Made by a program: the position numbers and the translations under genes
Shown here: positions 10,829 through 22,250 of the stretch, piece by piece
How the letters are laid out: each line of letters starts with the position of its first letter
How positions within the stretch are numbered: the stretch's first letter is position 1
The notes under the pieces: generated by a model
Databases searched by the model: none
Told to the model about the DNA's origin: nothing
What the model saw: the letters and a program-made list of their open reading frames with translations, nothing else
Assembly: GCA_963682175.1 (NCBI GenBank)
Contig: OY821784.1
Location: 27,881,621 to 27,945,620, forward strand
Reading direction: 5' to 3'
Length of the DNA stretch: 64,000 bases
Origin: Triglochin maritima
Lineage: Eukaryota > Streptophyta > Magnoliopsida > Alismatales > Juncaginaceae

Positions 10829-11320
10829 GACCCCCTTAAGTAACTTGGCCTTTAATAACCTAAAGCAAAAGATTAGACAATATTTGCTAAGTCATTCATC
10901 ATATAGGATTTGCATTCATCGTATTTATTATAAATTTTACAATTTCTGTCGTAGATTGCTGGCGTAAGGTACGTAATATCTTTCACTCATCATTCATTAG
11001 AAAGCACGCATTAGTTAGTAGAAATTGCATTGGAACAAGAGTGAGTTGAGTGTTTGTTTGGTGTGTTGTTTGTTAGATTAAGATATGAAAAACACTTAGG
11101 GGGCAGTCACCTATAGGAGATGAGGTGGGGGATTTCATCACCCTTTCCTTTGCCCCGAAAACCACTTAATAAAAGAGCCTTAATAAAATCAATTAGACGT
11201 TGGCCCCTAGAATTTTCGGATGCATTAAGGAGAGGAAACCGTTTAAGACCGTTATGGCCTGAATGTCGTTGCCCATCTAGTCTCCCTGAGATTTTAGGAA
11301 CCTCCGGGTTCTTGATTATG
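10829..11320 (+). repeat. Athila 5' leader fragment inside the CACTA element
   Basis: About 490 bp aligns by eye with the leader of the nested Athila element at about 14320-14830. Shared landmarks are AAAGCAAAAGATTAGAC, GATTGCTGGCGT.AGGTACGT, GCATTAGTTAGTA, GGTGGGGGATTTCATCACC and the block around GACCGTTATGGCCTGA. It is more diverged than a recent copy, and no LTR or primer site flanks it. It ends just before the first recognisable CACTA exon. Confidence 0.8.
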
Positions 11321-11343
11321 GAAAGACTCAACGGTCTACTTCG

Positions 11344-12392
11344 TCGACTGGTCATACCAAATGCCAGCAAGAGATCGCAGATTTGAAGAATACGTTGCAA
11401 CTTGTTTTGGAGAGATTGGATCGTGATTTGCCTACTTTTCCTACCCGTCGTAAGACTGGTTCTTCCTCGGAGACTACTCCTCCAGTTCCGCCAGTGTTCC
11501 ACCCCGATCGACAATATGATTTCGTGTCTCATTCTCGAGAATTGGCCCTCGTCGGCGGTCCCTCATTTGGAAAGTTCGCAGATGGATCTAGATGTGCTTT
11601 ATGTGTCAAAGACCCTGATCGAAGATTGGTGGGACAGGGGAAAGTTTATAACATCTCCAGACACCACTTCACAGAGGTAGGAGAGGGAGAATTGAAGGTT
11701 GCAGTTGAGAGTTGCTTAGATACTGGTGCTTTTGTGCCATTTCCGGAAGAAGAGATTGTTACTCTCGGCGATGCTATCGGTGGGTTCGTGTGGTGGCCTA
11801 GTTATTTAGTTGAGCTAAACGACAAACATGAGGTATGGTTTAACTTTGAAAGACTTTAAACTTCAAATTTGTTAACAATTGTATTTTAACGGTTGTATAT
11901 ATATCTGTAAGGTGTCAAGCCCCCGGAGCAAAAGGGTCAAACAACCAATCTCCGATCAACATTAATTCACTTCCAAGTAGGTGCAAAATGTTGTATCAAT
12001 GTATGGTAGGTAGGGAAGCACAATCCTTAAGTACCTGGGAGTTGGAGGGGGATAAAGGGTTGACTCCCTCTTTGTACGTCACCAAAGAGGATATCATGCA
12101 GTTCATGGCGATGGATTGTTGTGTATCATGATTATCGACGTGCAAGTGAAGTAAGTGTTTTTGTATACAATGAAAAGTATTGAATAATTTTATCAAAACT
12201 GTAATAAAGTATAATTTTTATACTTGTATACATCTTTACGACACCAGAAGGTCAATCTTTCCCGAGGATCAAGTATTTGGATTTATCAGTCCATCTACAT
12301 ATATATACGGGAATGACGATAAATCGGGTCAGCTTGGGACATTCCTTAAAGAAGAAGACAAAAGATATTATCTGCTCCCTTATCATGAGAGG
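11344..12392 (+). pseudogene. CACTA-borne gene, 5' part: DUF8039 and start of Ulp1-like domain
   Basis: The exon from about 11344 to 11831 encodes a coiled-coil-like start and then a DUF8039-type domain (CALCVKD, HHFTEVGEGELKVAVES, PFPEEEIVTLGDAIGGFVWWP). This domain commonly accompanies CACTA-derived genes in plants. It ends at a donor (GAG/GTATGG). Exons at about 11914-12130 and 12236-12392 add TKEDIMQF and VFGFISPST ... YYLLPYH, the start of a C48 (Ulp1-like, SUMO-protease family) peptidase. The gene is then cut by the Athila insertion at 12433 and resumes at about 23847. Exon limits are by eye. Confidence 0.7.
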
Positions 12393-12560
12393 TAAACTTT
12401 GTAATTCAAAGTGAAATTTTATTTTGTAATAAGTGATTGACATCATTTCATGCTTATATTTGTACCTTATATCCATTATCTTACACCTAAGCAATGCTAT
12501 GTGACGAGTTTTATGTTTAGTTTTCAGAAATAAAGAGGTTTGAAGAGAAGAGCCATGAAA

Positions 12561-12665
12561 GGACCCAAAAGCAGGAAAAAAGGACCTAATTGTGAGACCT
12601 GGGGACCAAGATGCAAGGGGGAAGGACCTGATCGTAAGACAGAAGGACCTAAGAGCAAAACAGGA
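12561..12665 (+). repeat. 21-bp-phased GGACC array
   Basis: GGACC starts at 12561, 12582, 12603, 12624 and 12645, exactly 21 bp apart, with loosely related bases between (often TAA then a purine-rich stretch). The 3' LTR repeats it from about 22378. Confidence 0.85.
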
Positions 12666-12804
12666 AACTCCACACCATCATGAGGAGTATTTTGTCAATT
12701 CGATTCGGGTCGGAGCTCCACTAAACCAGCTAGATGCATCCAAGACCAAGAAACAAACCAAGGCAAGCCCACCAGAAGTCCCAGCCGGATCTGGGCCTTA
12801 TAGG

Positions 12805-12839
12805 CCGCCAATTGGCGGTCTGGAACCGCCAATTGGCGG
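12805..12839. repeat. Paired 14-bp palindromes, CCGCCAATTGGCGG
   Basis: Perfect palindromes at 12805-12818 and 12826-12839, centres 21 bp apart. The pair recurs in the 3' LTR (22622-22635, 22643-22656) and, slightly altered, just after the primer site (14175-14188, 14196-14209). Confidence 0.9.
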
Positions 12840-12918
12840 TCTGGTTAAGCCCAAATCAGCCAAGATTCTTCCTGGACTTGTATTAGCATGTGTTTAGGCT
12901 ATTTTTGGTATTGGTTTA

Positions 12919-12969
12919 GTCCCACATCGGGGGATTGTCCCGGATTAGCTTTTTCCATGCTTATAAATA
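12919..12969 (+). promoter_or_regulatory. LTR promoter: snRNA-type upstream element plus TATA box
   Basis: GTCCCACATCG at 12919-12929 matches the plant snRNA gene USE consensus RTCCCACATCG. TATAAATA follows at 12962-12969, a 32-bp gap. In plant snRNA genes a gap of about this length is the RNA polymerase II type, and about 10 bp less is the polymerase III type (established knowledge). The same arrangement is in the 3' LTR (22736-22786). Function here is inferred. Confidence 0.6.
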
Positions 12970-14019
12970 GAACTCTTCACCTCCCATTGTATCCATCTCC
13001 CTCTTGGTGGCCATCTTCCCTACTAAGAGTGAAGCCTTGAAGCAAAACTCTAGTGGAGGAAGAGCTACTTGTAATTGAGTGAGTTAATAATATAAGTTTT
13101 CTTTTAATGATGTTGTTTCTCTCTTAGTTTAATTTCCTTTGCTTTGCATGCTTGTTTGTTTGTTTAGTTTTATGCTTCTTTAATATTTCTTGCTTAAGTA
13201 GTATAAATTTCATTTCAGTATTATGCTTTCCTTTGCTAAATTAGTTAGTGTAATGAGTAGTGAGTAGTTCCATCCCCATTTGGGGGGTGGAGAAATATGT
13301 GATATAATAATGTAGTGTATTAAGTGTGTGTTATTTTTTTATCCCTTGAGCTTTATATGATTTCCATAACCATCTAATGGGTCTCCACTCTTATCTTTGA
13401 TATGCTAATGCTCTTGAATGAAGCTTAGCTTATGCTTTGATTAGTGGACCTATTTTATGGGGAATGATAAAGTTAGGATATGGATGAAGTTAATGTTGGA
13501 AACACAATTTGTAGTGTATGTACTCTTGTTGCCTTTTCCTTAGCTAATGTCTTGTATGTTTTAATGATGTAGTCATCTTAATTCATGTAGAGGCATAGTA
13601 GGGTCTAGTCTTTATACTTGAGTACATGTAGCTTCATTCCAATCATTGTCTTGTATGTTTTAATGATGTAGTCTTATCTTAATTCATGTAGAGGCAAGAT
13701 TGGATGTAGTTTTATGATTTCATGCACTACATGTTGTGAGGAGCTTAATTGAACACACACACACACACACACATCTTTATGTTCACATTATTTCTCTACC
13801 CCCTTTGGGGTTTAGTTTTATTGCTTATCTTCATTTCCTTTGCATTTCATTTCAGCTTTGTAGTTTAGATTAGTGTAATACATCTTTCTCCCTTCTTTTT
13901 ACCTCTCGCCTTCGAATAAACCAAGTGTCGACACACCTCCCAGTGGACGACCCGTATTTGCCACCGCTTCAACGCGGCCGTGCACTTGCGGTTAAATATA
14001 AAACGATCAATCAAGTTTT

Positions 14020-14037
14020 TGGCGCCGTTGCCGGGGA
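14020..14037 (+). other. Primer binding site, Asp tRNA
   Basis: TGGCGCCGTTGCCGGGGA is complementary to the 3' end of plant Asp(GTC) tRNA, the primer typical of Athila elements. It starts 6 bases after the LTR end. Confidence 0.95.
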
Positions 14038-15090
14038 GGTGCTCTGTCCAGACCTTGGTTTGGACGATTCGAGGGGTTTTTAATTTTTCTTTTTCAGTTT
14101 TTCTTAGTTTCAGGGAACACTCTGATCACGGGGAGGCCACTGGAGAAGTTTGAGGAAGCAAATCCAAGAACAGACCGCCAATCAGCGGTTTGGAACCGCC
14201 AATTGGCGGCCTGGTGAGGGATTCTGTCTTCCAATTTTTTTGTGGTCATTTGTGCTGTAATTTGTGTTATCTGGGAGCCCAATTTTGCATGCTGTGACTT
14301 CTTATTTGCTCCCAGATCATTAATCACTCCCCCTTTAATCAACTTGGACCATAAAACTCAAAGCAAAAGATTAGACTTCTTGCCATCTAGGTCATGCATC
14401 ATTTGTAGACCTTGCATGCATTTGTCTTTTCTTTTCTTTACATTTTGTTGTTGATTGCTGGCGTGAGGTACGTGCACCCCAATCTCTCATTCATGCATGT
14501 TTCGATCATGCATTAGTTAGTAAGGTGCATCGGGACAAGAGTGAGGGAGCGTTTGATTGGAGCGATTGATTGCTAGATCTAGGATCAAATCGCTACTAAG
14601 GAGGGGCTGTCCCATAAAAGATAAGGTGGGGGATTTCATCACCCTTTCCTTAGCCCCAAAAATCACTCTTAATAAAGCCTTAACTAAAAGCAAGTAGACA
14701 TTGGCCCTAGGATTGCGGGCGCACTAGGAGAGTAATCTAGTTGAGACCGTCATGACCTGATCGGCGTTGCCTACCTTGTCGATAGTAGGAGGTACTGGAT
14801 CTCCGGATCTGGTATCACTTGCTGGGCATTGTGGTCCTCGTTGTAGGGAGGTGAGACGTGTCGAGGCTAGTGACCTCGAAGTTAGGCGTCGTCTAGCTTA
14901 AGGACCCATTGCCTTACTTTGATTGAGCCGTGCTTGCTAGTTAGGCTTCTTCCTGATCCCACTACCCTCGCTAGCTCTAGGGATTCTTCCCTCCTCATCT
15001 GAGTCCTCTCCTCATCTATTCTCTACGTATAGTCTCCTCCTCTAGTACACCTTCTGTTGTGTGTTTGTTAGAGTCGAGTCGAGCATTTTT
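14038..15090 (+). other. Athila 5' leader
   Basis: About 1 kb between primer site and gag. It holds the second palindrome pair (14175-14209), a strong donor-like AG/GTACGT at about 14468, and GGTGGGGGATTTCATCACC at 14625-14643 with self-complementary ends. These last two are kept in the other Athila family and in the CACTA-borne fragment. Possible acceptors lie just before gag (CTCCTCTAG at about 15047). Confidence 0.6.
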
Positions 15091-18000
15091 ATGCGAGGTT
15101 GGGCTCGTTCTGGTGAGAGCGCTCGACTCGAGAGAGTGCTTATTTCTGAGATGGAAGATCTTGGTGATCGACCATCTCCGCCTCGTGCTCCTTTGGAGCA
15201 AGAAGGCGAGTCGTCTCGTGGTGGCGAGGGAGACCGGGTTCCATACATGGACTACCTCGGTCCATTCCCACCACCACGTAGACCTCCTTCTCCTCCTCCT
15301 CTGACTCGAGAGGAAGGGAGATTCGGTCAGGATCGAGTTCTAGGTGCACCACCACCTTTAGCTCGACAGGATAGGCCGATGACGTTGTGGGAGCGGACCC
15401 ATCCTGTTCGGGCCGCGCAACCTTCTTGCATAGTTGTTCCCCCTGCTCGCGGGAACAACTATGAGCTGAAACCTCAGTATGTGAGCATGCTTCCAACCTT
15501 TACTGCCAATAAGGAGGATCCGTATATTTTTATACGCGAATTCGAGGAAGTATGCTCCATGTTCAAGCTTCAACAGCTTGACGAGGATTCTGTCCGGTTG
15601 AGGATGATTTCGTTCGCATTGAAGGATAATGCGAAGAAATGGATGTATAGCCTCCCGGCGAGTTCGATTCGGTCTTGGGATGACTTTGTGACCGTCTTTC
15701 TGAAGAGATTTTTCCCTCAAAGGAAAACTCAACAGATACGGCACCAGATACATCAAATGTATCAGACCGAGACCGAATCTTTTCATGGTTTCTTTGAGAG
15801 GTTCAAGGACCTTCTCCAGCAATGCCCTTATCATGGACTTGAGCTATGGCAGCTGTGCCAGATTGTTTATGAGGGCATCAACTACAACACCCGCACATTG
15901 TTGGAGTCGATGTGTCAGGGTGACTTCCAAATGAAACCCATCGAGGAGGCATGGGACACTTTTGAATCCATGGCTGAGCGCACCTTCGAGTGGGACACCA
16001 TGAGAGAGCCACCAGCCGCCAGGTCTTCTGGTCGAGCTGGATCATATCATGTTGAGTCGACTATCGCGTCTGAGGCGAAAATGGCTGCTCTCATGCGTAG
16101 GATAGAGAGTTTGGAGATGGACCGAGCTCCTGTAGCTCAGGTCGCTACTCCCGGGTGTACTAGGTGTGGACTGTCGGGACATGATGACTTGGAGTGCGCT
16201 TACGCTCCAAGAGATACTGAGCATGCAAATGCGATGTATCATCAAAGGCCCCGAAACGACCCGTACAGTCATTCCTATAACCCGGGATGGCGTAACCATC
16301 CTAACTTCTCTTGGGGGTCTAGTGGCAGACACGGTCAGAGCTTGCACGCTCAACCTCAACCTCCACCTTATCAACCTCCACGCCCATCGGCGACCTACCA
16401 ACCCCCACATCAAAGGTCTCAGCACCAAAATTACCAACCTGGTCAGGCCTCTTCGTCGGGTTATTCTAACCAGACTCCACCACCTCAGCGGGTTGACCCC
16501 AAGGACCCTTCTAGTGATCCGACCCTTCAAGCATTCATGCAGAGCATGCAAAGTACAGTCAAGGCTTTGGAAATGCAAGTTAGCCAATTGGCTCATCAAT
16601 TCCATGAACACGAGAAGGGTCAGTTCCCGAGTCAACCTGTGGTAAATCCCAGGGGTCAGCCTGCTAATACCAGGCAAAATGTACACAATGTTGAAAGTGA
16701 CCCTTCCCAACATGCTAATGTTATTCATACCTTGAGATCGGGAAGGGTCGTTGACAACAATATGAACATGCCGGAAGCCAACCCTGTTGGCAAGTCTTCC
16801 GAGGAGAGTCTTGATCCTGTCAAGGAACCTAATTCTGAGACTCCTCCTCGTGATTCCTATGTCCCCAAGGCACCATTCCCTCATCGGTTGACTAAAAAAC
16901 GTGATGAGCATTGGGATAAGATCGTTGAGGTACTTAGGCAAGTAAAGGTGAACATCCCGTTGTTGGACGTTGTTCAACAAATGCCACTGTATGCCAAGTT
17001 CCTCAAAGACCTTTGCACCACCAAGAGAAAAACAAATGTGCCCAAGAAGGCCTTCTTGGCCGCCAATGTGAGCTCCATATTGACACAACCCATGACTGTC
17101 AAGTACAAGGACCCTGGTTGTCCAACTGTCTCTTGCATGATTGGGAATGTGACCATCTCTCAAGCTCTATTGGATTTGGGGGCATCTGTGAATCTCCTGC
17201 CTTACTCAGTCTATGTCAACCTTGGGATAGGCGATCTTAAACCAACGAGGACAACCCTCCAGTTGGCTGATAGATCCGTCAAAATCCCACGAGGGAGTTT
17301 GGAGGATGTCCTTATCAAAGTGGGTGAGTTCCTATTTCCAGTTGATTTCATCATCTTGGATACCGAACCCGTGTCCAACCCACAAGGACAAATTCCTGTA
17401 ATCCTTGGGAGGCCATTTCTTGCGACATCTAATGCCTTGATCAATTGTCGCAATGGATTGATGAGGTTGTCTTTTGGAAACCTCACGGCGGATTTCAACA
17501 TCTTCACTCTTGGTAAGCAACCTGGGCTCTTCGACGACTCAGTCGGAGCCAATTTCATCCAGGACACGGATGAGCCCGATTCATTAGGCATGTTCGACTC
17601 ACATCGACATATTATTGAGGTGCCTAATGATCAGGTTGCGAGTGAAGAGGATCTTGAGGAATCCGCCAGCATATCTCTGGACGAGGAGGCACATCTGGGT
17701 GCTTGCTCCTCTTACCCCGTGGCCCTTGAGCCACTTGAAATTAACTCTGAATCCGACAAGGACCCACCTCTGGTCGAGCTTAAACCGCTCCCCGATAACC
17801 TAAAGTACATCTTTTTAGGGGATAATGAGACCTTGCCACTCATTATTGCTTCTGATCTTGAAAAAGATCAAGAGGTTGCCCTCAAAAGAGTACTCTTTGA
17901 AAACAAAGAGGCGATCGGGTGGTCCTTGAAGGATATCAAGGGAATTAGCCCTGGTATTGTTCAGCATCGGATCCACATGGAAGAGGATTCTAGGCCCCGC

Positions 18001-20688
18001 AGGGACCCACAACGGAGATTGAATCCTGTACTGAAAGAAGCCGTCCGAAAGGAGGTTCTTAAGTGCTTGGATCATGGCATAATTTATCCTATCTCTGATA
18101 GTTCGTGGGTGAGTCCTGTCCATGTGGTTCCCAAGAAGTCAGGCGTGACGGTTGTGGAGAATGAGCATAATGAGCTTATCCCGACACGCCTGCAAACTGG
18201 CTGGCGAGTTTGCGTTGATTATCGCAAGCTCAATGCGGCAACGCGGAAAGATCATTTCCCGTTGCCATTCATTGATCAGATGTTGGAAAGGTTGGCCGGA
18301 CATGAGTACTATTGTTTTCTTGATGGATACTCTGGTTACAACCAAATTCCCATCGCCCCCGAGGACCAAGAGAAAACCACATTCACTTGTCCCTTTGGCA
18401 CGTTTGCCTACCGTCGCATGCCCTTTGGGTTATGCAATGCGCCGGCAACGTTTCAGAGGTGTATGATCAGCATCTTCTCCGATATGGTTGAGCGTTTCCT
18501 TGAGATCTTCATGGACGACTTTTCCATATTTGGCGCTTCCTTTGATGAGTGCCTTCATCACTTGAGCCTTGTTCTCAAGCGATGCCGTGAGAAGAACCTC
18601 GCTCTCAATTGGGAGAAATGTCACTTCATGGTGAAGCGAGGGATTGTACTTGGACATGTGGTCTCAAGTAGGGGAATTGAGGTCGATCCCGCCAAAGTGG
18701 GTATCATTGCTAATCTCCCACCGCCACGTAATGTGAAGGATATCCGCGCCTTTTTGGGGCATGCTGGATTCTATCGGCGGTTCATTCGGGATTTTAGCAA
18801 AATCGCTCGACCTCTCACCGCCTTGTTGGCTAAGGATGCCATTTTTGAGTTCACACCGGATTGCCACCATGCCTTTTTGACCTTGAAGAAAGAGTTGACT
18901 TCAGCTCCCATTATTAAGGCACCGGTGTGGATTGAACCCTTTGAGTTAATGTGTGATGCATCTGACTTCGCTGTGGGAGCAGTGCTTGGGCAACGATTGG
19001 ACAAATTGCCTCATGTGATCTACTATGCCAGTAGAACACTCAATGATGCCCAATTGAACTACACTGTGACCGAGAAGGAATTCTTAGCGATCATATTTGC
19101 TTTGGAGAAATTCCGGTCGTACTTGATTAGCTCCCACGTGATTATCTATTCTGATCACACAGCCATCAAGCACCTCATGGCGAAGAAAGATGCAAAATCC
19201 CGACTCTTGAGATGGATCTTGTTGTTACAAGAATTCGATCTCGAGATTCGGGACAAAAAAGGGTGTGAAAACGTTGTAGCTGACCACTTGTCTCGTCTAG
19301 AGACGACCAACCCACAGGACCAAATCATTGACGATAAATTTCCTGACGAGCAGTTGTTCATGATCGAAGATAACCCTTGGTTTGCCGACATCGTGAACTA
19401 CCTCGTGACCGAGCAATTTCCTGTGGGTTGGTCAAAATCTGACCAATCCAAATTTAGATCGTATGTCAGATTCTTTCACTGGGACGACCCCTACCTATTC
19501 AAATACTGCTCTGACCAAATTTTCAGGCGGTGCGTCCCAGATACCGAGTTCCAAAGTGTGCTCCATTTCTGCCATTCCAAGGCATGTGGAGGACACTTTG
19601 GAGCAAAGAAAACTGCTGCCAAGGTGCTCCAATTTGGATTCTACTGGCCCTCTCTTTTCAAGGATGCTTACGACTTTTGTAAGCAATGTGATAGGTGCCA
19701 GCGCCTTGGCAGGATTGGTCGACGTGACATGATGCCTTTGCAAAATGTCCTTGTTGTCGACATCTTCGATGTGTGGGGCATCGATTTCATGGGTCCCTTC
19801 CCGAACTCTTTCGGGAATGTTTACATTCTGGTGGCCGTTGACTATGTGTCTAAGTGGGTTGAGGCTATACCCACAAAGACCAATGACAACAAGGTGGTCA
19901 CCAAATTCTTGAGGGACATTTTTGCGCGATTTGGTACTCCTCGTACCATAATCAGCGATAGGGGTACCCACTTCTGTAATCGCTCCTTTGAAGCGCTTAT
20001 GAGGAAATATTCGATCACCCACAAGCTTGCGACCCCATACCATCCGCAAACTAGTGGGCAGGTCGAAATCTCTAACCGTCAATTAAAGCAAATTCTTGAG
20101 AAGACGGTTAGTTCCTCGAGGAAGGATTGGTCTACCAAATTGAATGACGCATTGTGGGCTTTCCGCACCGCGTACAAGACCAATTTGGGTATGTCCCCTT
20201 ATCGGGTAGTGTACGGCAAGGCTTGCCACCTACCCGTCGAGCTTGAGCATCGTGCTTTCTGGGCGATCAAGAACCTGAATATGGATCTTGATCAAGCAGG
20301 AGTACAACGTAAGTTCGACATTGTGGAATTAGAAGAGTTACGCAATGATGCGTACGAGAATGCCAAAATTCATAAGTCCCGAGCCAAGATGTTTCACGAT
20401 CGCATGATTATGCGAAAGGTGTTTACGGCCGGGCAGAAGGTGTTGCTCTACAATTCCCGGCTTCATCTGTTTGCGGGTAAGCTCCGCAGTCGCTGGTCTG
20501 GCCCATTTATTGTCCAAACCGTTTATCCTCATGGAGCGGTTGAAATCTTGAACCCAGGGAATGGGGACGTGTTCAAAGTTAATGGACAACGCCTCAAACC
20601 CTACTTGGAGGGGGCACCAGCCGAAGTCGAGGAGGTCATGTTCCTTCATGAACCTCCCTCGCACTCAACCATTCATGCTCCTACATGA
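15091..20688 (+). CDS. gag-pol: Athila gag-pol polyprotein, intact
   Basis: One open frame of about 1,860 codons. The first ATG is 15091; a second at 15151 starts MEDLGDRPS and is also plausible. Domains in order: Athila gag (about 15470-15990; [21 protein letters not shown]); zinc knuckle [14 protein letters not shown] at about 16155; protease with DLGAS at about 17173 (Athila elements carry DLGA where others have DSGA); reverse transcriptase with FMDD at about 18508; RNase H ([10 protein letters not shown], about 18952); integrase zinc finger ([10 protein letters not shown] ... CKQCDRC, about 19573-19700); and D,D,E core at about 19782, 19957 and 20064. No stop or frameshift is seen and all catalytic motifs are present. 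Codons for gag and pol are fused without a frameshift site. It is a plausible source of proteins for defective relatives nearby. Confidence 0.93.
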   Translation: MRGWARSGESARLERVLISEMEDLGDRPSPPRAPLEQEGESSRGGEGDRVPYMDYLGPFPPPRRPPSPPPLTREEGRFGQDRVLGAPPPLARQDRPMTLWERTHPVRAAQPSCIVVPPARGNNYELKPQYVSMLPTFTANKEDPYIFIREFEEVCSMFKLQQLDEDSVRLRMISFALKDNAKKWMYSLPASSIRSWDDFVTVFLKRFFPQRKTQQIRHQIHQMYQTETESFHGFFERFKDLLQQCPYHGLELWQLCQIVYEGINYNTRTLLESMCQGDFQMKPIEEAWDTFESMAERTFEWDTMREPPAARSSGRAGSYHVESTIASEAKMAALMRRIESLEMDRAPVAQVATPGCTRCGLSGHDDLECAYAPRDTEHANAMYHQRPRNDPYSHSYNPGWRNHPNFSWGSSGRHGQSLHAQPQPPPYQPPRPSATYQPPHQRSQHQNYQPGQASSSGYSNQTPPPQRVDPKDPSSDPTLQAFMQSMQSTVKALEMQVSQLAHQFHEHEKGQFPSQPVVNPRGQPANTRQNVHNVESDPSQHANVIHTLRSGRVVDNNMNMPEANPVGKSSEESLDPVKEPNSETPPRDSYVPKAPFPHRLTKKRDEHWDKIVEVLRQVKVNIPLLDVVQQMPLYAKFLKDLCTTKRKTNVPKKAFLAANVSSILTQPMTVKYKDPGCPTVSCMIGNVTISQALLDLGASVNLLPYSVYVNLGIGDLKPTRTTLQLADRSVKIPRGSLEDVLIKVGEFLFPVDFIILDTEPVSNPQGQIPVILGRPFLATSNALINCRNGLMRLSFGNLTADFNIFTLGKQPGLFDDSVGANFIQDTDEPDSLGMFDSHRHIIEVPNDQVASEEDLEESASISLDEEAHLGACSSYPVALEPLEINSESDKDPPLVELKPLPDNLKYIFLGDNETLPLIIASDLEKDQEVALKRVLFENKEAIGWSLKDIKGISPGIVQHRIHMEEDSRPRRDPQRRLNPVLKEAVRKEVLKCLDHGIIYPISDSSWVSPVHVVPKKSGVTVVENEHNELIPTRLQTGWRVCVDYRKLNAATRKDHFPLPFIDQMLERLAGHEYYCFLDGYSGYNQIPIAPEDQEKTTFTCPFGTFAYRRMPFGLCNAPATFQRCMISIFSDMVERFLEIFMDDFSIFGASFDECLHHLSLVLKRCREKNLALNWEKCHFMVKRGIVLGHVVSSRGIEVDPAKVGIIANLPPPRNVKDIRAFLGHAGFYRRFIRDFSKIARPLTALLAKDAIFEFTPDCHHAFLTLKKELTSAPIIKAPVWIEPFELMCDASDFAVGAVLGQRLDKLPHVIYYASRTLNDAQLNYTVTEKEFLAIIFALEKFRSYLISSHVIIYSDHTAIKHLMAKKDAKSRLLRWILLLQEFDLEIRDKKGCENVVADHLSRLETTNPQDQIIDDKFPDEQLFMIEDNPWFADIVNYLVTEQFPVGWSKSDQSKFRSYVRFFHWDDPYLFKYCSDQIFRRCVPDTEFQSVLHFCHSKACGGHFGAKKTAAKVLQFGFYWPSLFKDAYDFCKQCDRCQRLGRIGRRDMMPLQNVLVVDIFDVWGIDFMGPFPNSFGNVYILVAVDYVSKWVEAIPTKTNDNKVVTKFLRDIFARFGTPRTIISDRGTHFCNRSFEALMRKYSITHKLATPYHPQTSGQVEISNRQLKQILEKTVSSSRKDWSTKLNDALWAFRTAYKTNLGMSPYRVVYGKACHLPVELEHRAFWAIKNLNMDLDQAGVQRKFDIVELEELRNDAYENAKIHKSRAKMFHDRMIMRKVFTAGQKVLLYNSRLHLFAGKLRSRWSGPFIVQTVYPHGAVEILNPGNGDVFKVNGQRLKPYLEGAPAEVEEVMFLHEPPSHSTIHAPT

Positions 20689-22237
20689 GTGGTTGAGCTT
20701 TCATGTTTGTACATAGTTAAAAAAAAAAAAAAACTCATTCAGTGAGCATCGATTGTTGTGGGCCCCAACCCTTGAGTATTTGGGCCCCATTTCTTTCACG
20801 TATTTGTATCCCTTCTTTAGCATCTCACAGGTTTTGAGGGAAGTTGGGTTGTGTCCATCAACATAGCCATGAACTTACTTGTGTACTTCACGTTGGTGAG
20901 ATCTCTTCTTTTTCATGCATACATCCATGTCGTATTTTGCTCACATTCATTGAGGACAATGCATGAAGTAGGTGTGGGGGGGTGTTTTACGTGTGTACAC
21001 AGTCGAGTCTTTTCTTTTGATTTTTTTTTGTTTTCTTTTGTGTGCATTTTTAGGGTCATGTTAGTGTGCCGCATTTAATATCGATATATCTGCTTGCCAT
21101 GATCCTTGGGTGACTTGTCTTCTTTTGCTTGCCTAGTGCTTCAAAATTTTCACATTTCTTTCAAAATCTTCATGTGTTTTCAAAAGAAAATGTTTTGTGG
21201 GTTTTGCGTGTGTTTAGCAGGTGCAAAACCGTTGAGAGGCAAAGTAAAAAGAAAGCTCCCAAAATTGTCTTGAACTTGATGCATTAGGATATCTAGTACG
21301 TGGCTTTAGGATTTATCGAGTCGTTAGGATGCACCCCCGTTTTCCCATGGGGGTGAGTAATCATAGGGTTTCAGTGCTCAAACATTCAAAGAAGTCCACC
21401 CTGAACCTAGTGAGTCAATAATTCGTGTTTGTTAATTTAGGAAGTTGGTTGTAGTCAAGGACCCTCTTAATCTTGTTGTGAGACATTAGTGTAGGGGTTT
21501 TGGTTCATGTGTAGATAAGAAATAAGTGAGTAGATGTTCTCTCTTCTTGCACGGCTCCTATCACTCGGGAAAGTAGGTCTGAAGGGACTTTGTGCCTGGT
21601 GCTTTCGAGTCATCTGACTTGGGATGCGCCGACCGAACTCCCGTTACACGGGTGGTAGGGATTGCCCTATGTGGAGATTTGGGGAAAGGTGTACGTGATA
21701 GTGTAAGTCCTCATGGGCAATGATGCACGAAACCTGACCCTGGGAGAATGTAGCTCCAACTAATAAAAAGAAAAAAAAAGGAAAAAAATGTGTGAAAAGA
21801 AACAAAAAAGAAAAAAAAATGTTAATGCAATAAGAACCTTAATGGACCTTACACTTTGTATCACTTGAGGATCTTGAGGTTGTCCATGTCTTTCACTTAA
21901 TTCCTTATTTAACTTGCACGAATGGTTTATTAGGCTAGGTGTGGACTGATTACCTATATAGAGTCGGCCCGTAGGATTACCGCATTCCATGATCGTCAAA
22001 ATAAGTCCAACGAGTCGTGTAGCTAGATTGATTAATGCATCTTGTTCGGATTTTGTGGGTATATCCGCTGAAAACCCTCAGGAGACACCACTCCTCCTCC
22101 TTGGCAACAAGGAGGTTTAACGGCTTGTTGCACATGCTAAGTGCAACCGTGATTCCTACGAAAGTGAGTTAGGATTTCTTGTTTTTTTCGTATGCTTTTT
22201 CCTTTCTTTGTTTTGCTCGAGACTAGCAAAAACTTAG
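20689..22237 (+). other. Athila 3' non-coding region in the env position
   Basis: About 1.55 kb with no credible frame. A block at about 21545-21725 is about 92% identical by eye to the minus-strand Athila relative at about 40921-41100, and contains the hairpin CCCGTTACACGGG (21640-21652). A poly-A/G-rich stretch lies at about 21765-21820. Members of this lineage can carry an env-like gene here; I find none. Confidence 0.75.
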
Positions 22238-22250
22238 GTGTGGGGGTATT
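22238..22250 (+). other. Polypurine tract of the Athila element
   Basis: GGTGTGGGGGTATT ends directly at the 3' LTR (22251). Confidence 0.85.

Larger units (their letters stand above)
12434..14013 (+). repeat. 5' LTR of the Athila element
   Basis: Ends TGATTG...CAATCA. Contains a 21-bp-phased GGACC array (12561-12660), two CCGCCAATTGGCGG palindromes (12805-12839), an snRNA-type upstream element with TATA box (12919-12969) and a CA microsatellite (about 13752-13772). The 101-codon frame at 12592-12897 arises from the phased array and is identical in the other LTR; I do not treat it as a gene. Confidence 0.96.

Noticed and set aside
12592..12897. 101-codon frame identical in both Athila LTRs (also 22409-22714)
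   Set aside because: Open because the 21-bp repeat is a multiple of three; it begins without ATG and covers the promoter region.
14020..14037. tRNA gene at the primer sites
   Set aside because: Only 12-18 bases match the tRNA 3' end complement; there is no cloverleaf.
16042..17163. 373-codon minus-strand frame inside the Athila gag-pol
   Set aside because: Antisense shadow of an intact coding frame; no domain.
20851..22000. env-like gene of Athila
   Set aside because: Only short frames; no signal peptide or membrane segment with an adjacent open frame. The conserved block is non-coding.
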